Shown piece after piece: positions 61,699-64,000 of a stretch of 64,000 nt of DNA. This DNA comes from Bin87 sp965261925 (GTDB lineage Bacteria > Chloroflexota > Dehalococcoidia > Lucifugimonadales > UBA3495). Below the pieces are notes generated by a model that saw only the letters and a list, made by a program, of their open reading frames with translations, did no database searches and was not told where the DNA came from. Each line of letters starts with the position of its first letter. The first letter of the stretch is position 1. The stretch spans positions 3,162,001 through 3,226,000 of the forward strand of contig OZ253486.1 of the NCBI GenBank assembly GCA_965261925.1, given 5' to 3'. The position numbers and the translations under genes were made by a program.

Positions 61699-64000
61699 AT
61701 GACGACCAGCGATACGCGACAGGACCAAGTCTCGGCTCCTTCCAATCTTCAGGAGCTCGTTCCCCAGGAATTGCTCGGCGCGGTGCGGTGGCGGTGCATC
61801 GGCCCGCCCCGGGGCGGGCGGGTAGTGGCGGTGGCCGGCGATCCGGTCAACCCCATGGTGTTCTACTTCGGCGCGTGCGCCGGCGGGGTATGGAAAACCA
61901 CCGACGGCGGGACATATTGGGAAAACGTTTCCGACGGCTACTTCAACACCGCCTCGGTGGGCGCCATCACCGTGGCCCCGTCCGACCCCAATGTGATCTA
62001 CGCCGGAATGGGGGAATCCTGCATCCGCGGCGACGTGACCTACGGCGACGGCGTGTACCGGTCCACCGACGGCGGCGAGACCTGGACCAACATGGGTCTA
62101 TCCGATACCCGTCACATCGCCCGCGTGCGGGTGCATCCAGCCAACCCGGACGTGGTGTACGTGGCGGCGCTGGGACACGCCTACGGCCCCAACGATGAGC
62201 GGGGCGTGTTCCGCTCCAGGGACGGAGGGGACACCTGGGAGCAGGTCTTGTTCCGCAGCGAGAACGCCGGCGCCGCGGACTTGTCAATGGACCCCAACAA
62301 CCCGCGCATACTCTACGCCTCTATCTGGGAGACCCGTCGCACGCCCTGGAGCCTCATCAGCGGCGGGCCGGAGAGCGGCATCTTCAAGTCGGTGGATGGA
62401 GGGGACTCCTGGACTGAGATCACCGACAACCCCGGGTTGCCTGGCGGCCTCAAGGGACGTATCGGCGTCGCCGTGTCCCCCGCAAAATCAGGCCGAGTGT
62501 GGGCCACCATCGAGGCCGAGGACTGCGGCCTGTACCGTTCTGATAACGGTGGTAACACCTGGGAGTTGGTCAGCGACGAGCGCGATCTGCAAGGGCGTCC
62601 CTGGTACTACCAGCACGTCTTCGCCGATCCGCAGGATGCGGACACGGTGTGGATACTCAACTACCAGTGCTGGAAGTCGGTCGACGGAGGACGCAACTTC
62701 AGCCGGGTCACTACGCCCCACGGCGACGACCACGACCTCTGGATCGACCCCAACAATCCCCTACGGATGATCGAGGGCAACGACGGCGGCGCGTGCGTCA
62801 CCTTCAACGGCGGGGAGAGCTGGTCCAGCATCTATAACCAGCTCACGGCCCAGTTCTACCATGTGGCCACCGACAACCAGTTCCCGCACCGGGTGTACGG
62901 CACCCAGCAGGACAACACCGCGATCAGCGTGCCCTCCCGCACCAACAAGGGGGCGATCCCCTGGGGGGACTGTTACGTGGTGGGGAACTCGGAAAGCGGC
63001 CACATCGCCGTACATCCCCAGGACCCCAACACCGTCATCTCCGGGGCCATCGGCAGCTCCGCCGGCGGCGGCGGGAACCTGCTGCACTACGACCACGCCA
63101 CCGGACAAGTGCGGATCATAACGGTGTGGCCGGAGCTGTACACCGGATGGGGCGCCCAGGACATGAAGTACCGCTTCCAGTGGACCTATCCCATCCTGTT
63201 CTCGCCCCACGACCCGCAGACCCTGTACGTGGCCGGCAACGTGGTGTTCCGCAGCGCGGACCTGGGTGGCAGCTGGGAAGCCATCAGCCCGGACCTGACC
63301 CGCAACGACCTGTCCACCCTGGAACCCTCGGGCGGCCCCATCACCAAGGACACGTCCGGCGCCGAGGTCTATGCAACCATCTTTGCCTTTGTGGAATCTC
63401 CGCACGAGGCGGGAGTCTTCTGGGCCGGCTCCGACGACGGGCTGGTACACCTGTCGCGGGACGGCGGCATCACATGGGATGCGGTTACGCCCAACGGCCT
63501 GCCGGAGTGGACGCTCATCTGTATGATCGAGGCGTCCCCGCACGACCCGGGCACAGCCTACCTGGCGGCCACTCGCTACAAGCTGGACGACACCCGTCCC
63601 ATGCTCTACAGGACCACCGACTACGGTCAGACCTGGACATCGATAACCGTCGGCCTGCCCCAGGATGACTACACCAGGGTGATACGGGAGGACCCCAATC
63701 GTCCGGGCTTGCTCTATGCCGGGACCGAGACCGGGGTGTACGTGTCGTTCAACCAGGGGGAAGAGTGGCAACCGCTGCGGGCCAACCTGCCGGTGGTGCC
63801 GGTGTACGACCTGGCAATCAAGGACGACAACCTGATTGCCGCCACCCACGGACGTTCCTTCTGGATTTTGGATGACCTGGGCCAGCTGCACCAACTCACC
63901 GCATCCCTGGCAGACCAGCCCTTCACCCTAATGCGGCCGCGGGACACCTACCGCGTCCGGACACCCTTCCGGGATCGAAAACCCTCTCCCGGCAAGATCT
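61699..64000 (+). CDS. BNR / sortilin-like beta-propeller protein, 3' end outside the window
   Basis: 767 codons seen from the ATG at 61699 (GGGCAGG upstream), open to the window edge. Many Asp-box repeats of the type S-x-D-x-G-x-T-W: YRSTDGGETW, FRSRDGGDTW, FKSVDGGDSW, YRSDNGGNTW, LSRDGGITWD, YRTTDYGQTW, and NPLRMIEGNDGG. This is the class of large secreted or cytosolic propellers called VPS10-like or glycosyl hydrolase-like in bacteria. No signal peptide at this start. Activity is not predictable from repeats alone. Confidence 0.85.
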   Translation, partial: MTTSDTRQDQVSAPSNLQELVPQELLGAVRWRCIGPPRGGRVVAVAGDPVNPMVFYFGACAGGVWKTTDGGTYWENVSDGYFNTASVGAITVAPSDPNVIYAGMGESCIRGDVTYGDGVYRSTDGGETWTNMGLSDTRHIARVRVHPANPDVVYVAALGHAYGPNDERGVFRSRDGGDTWEQVLFRSENAGAADLSMDPNNPRILYASIWETRRTPWSLISGGPESGIFKSVDGGDSWTEITDNPGLPGGLKGRIGVAVSPAKSGRVWATIEAEDCGLYRSDNGGNTWELVSDERDLQGRPWYYQHVFADPQDADTVWILNYQCWKSVDGGRNFSRVTTPHGDDHDLWIDPNNPLRMIEGNDGGACVTFNGGESWSSIYNQLTAQFYHVATDNQFPHRVYGTQQDNTAISVPSRTNKGAIPWGDCYVVGNSESGHIAVHPQDPNTVISGAIGSSAGGGGNLLHYDHATGQVRIITVWPELYTGWGAQDMKYRFQWTYPILFSPHDPQTLYVAGNVVFRSADLGGSWEAISPDLTRNDLSTLEPSGGPITKDTSGAEVYATIFAFVESPHEAGVFWAGSDDGLVHLSRDGGITWDAVTPNGLPEWTLICMIEASPHDPGTAYLAATRYKLDDTRPMLYRTTDYGQTWTSITVGLPQDDYTRVIREDPNRPGLLYAGTETGVYVSFNQGEEWQPLRANLPVVPVYDLAIKDDNLIAATHGRSFWILDDLGQLHQLTASLADQPFTLMRPRDTYRVRTPFRDRKPSPGKI

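Noticed and set aside
1..64000. CRISPR arrays, tRNA genes, rRNA genes, prophage
   Set aside because: I saw no regularly spaced direct repeats, no cloverleaf with a credible TpsiC arm, no rRNA segments and no phage structural genes.

Overview
GC-rich bacterial chromosome segment. A standalone ilvB under a T-box leader, the tig-clpP-clpP-clpX cluster, a fused EtfB-EtfA gene, an AprB-type ferredoxin, luciferase-like and flavin reductase genes and the MEP-pathway kinase ispE together suggest a Chloroflexota member, possibly SAR202/Dehalococcoidia-like. That placement is inference from gene content; there is no rRNA gene here.

Layout. 1-24300 is mostly core genome: the end of a formyltransferase gene, the proteostasis cluster (tig, two clpP, clpX, minus strand), a circularly permuted ATP-grasp / transglutaminase / alpha-E cluster, a ketopantoate reductase, ilvB with its T-box, two thioredoxin-like lipoproteins, argJ-argB, an ATPase plus PIN-like pair, pncB, an ETF fusion and an MFS transporter.

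24300-37500 is an accessory island full of insertion sequences. A family-4 glycosyltransferase gene is cut at a CTAG site by IS701; an IS630-family element sits in the TA of the right-hand CTAG copy, and IS21 sits inside that IS630. A degenerate phosphoesterase remnant and an orphan aprB follow. Next, a two-gene module (AAA ATPase plus TOPRIM-like partner, probably defence-related) has its second gene cut at a TA by another IS630 element, with IS1380 at that element's edge and IS66 inside the IS1380. Target duplications let me rejoin both host genes and several of the elements in frame.

37500-56650 returns to core genes: an MFS transporter, lepA, a DUF3500 protein, pyrF-DUF951-MFS, another MFS, a BtuF-like binding protein, flavin reductase, luciferase-like oxidoreductase, a radical SAM protein, fabF, recJ, and the minus-strand ksgA-ispE-lgt cluster.

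56650-61560 is a second IS-damaged zone: an SRP RNA gene, a truncated IS1380, gene fragments, a second IS1380 carrying ISAs1, and a decayed HNH endonuclease gene. From 61699 a large beta-propeller (BNR repeat) protein runs off the window.

No tRNA, rRNA, CRISPR array or prophage was recognised. Start codons were moved inward from the longest open frame wherever a ribosome site, family N-terminus or leader RNA argued for it. GTG starts are common.
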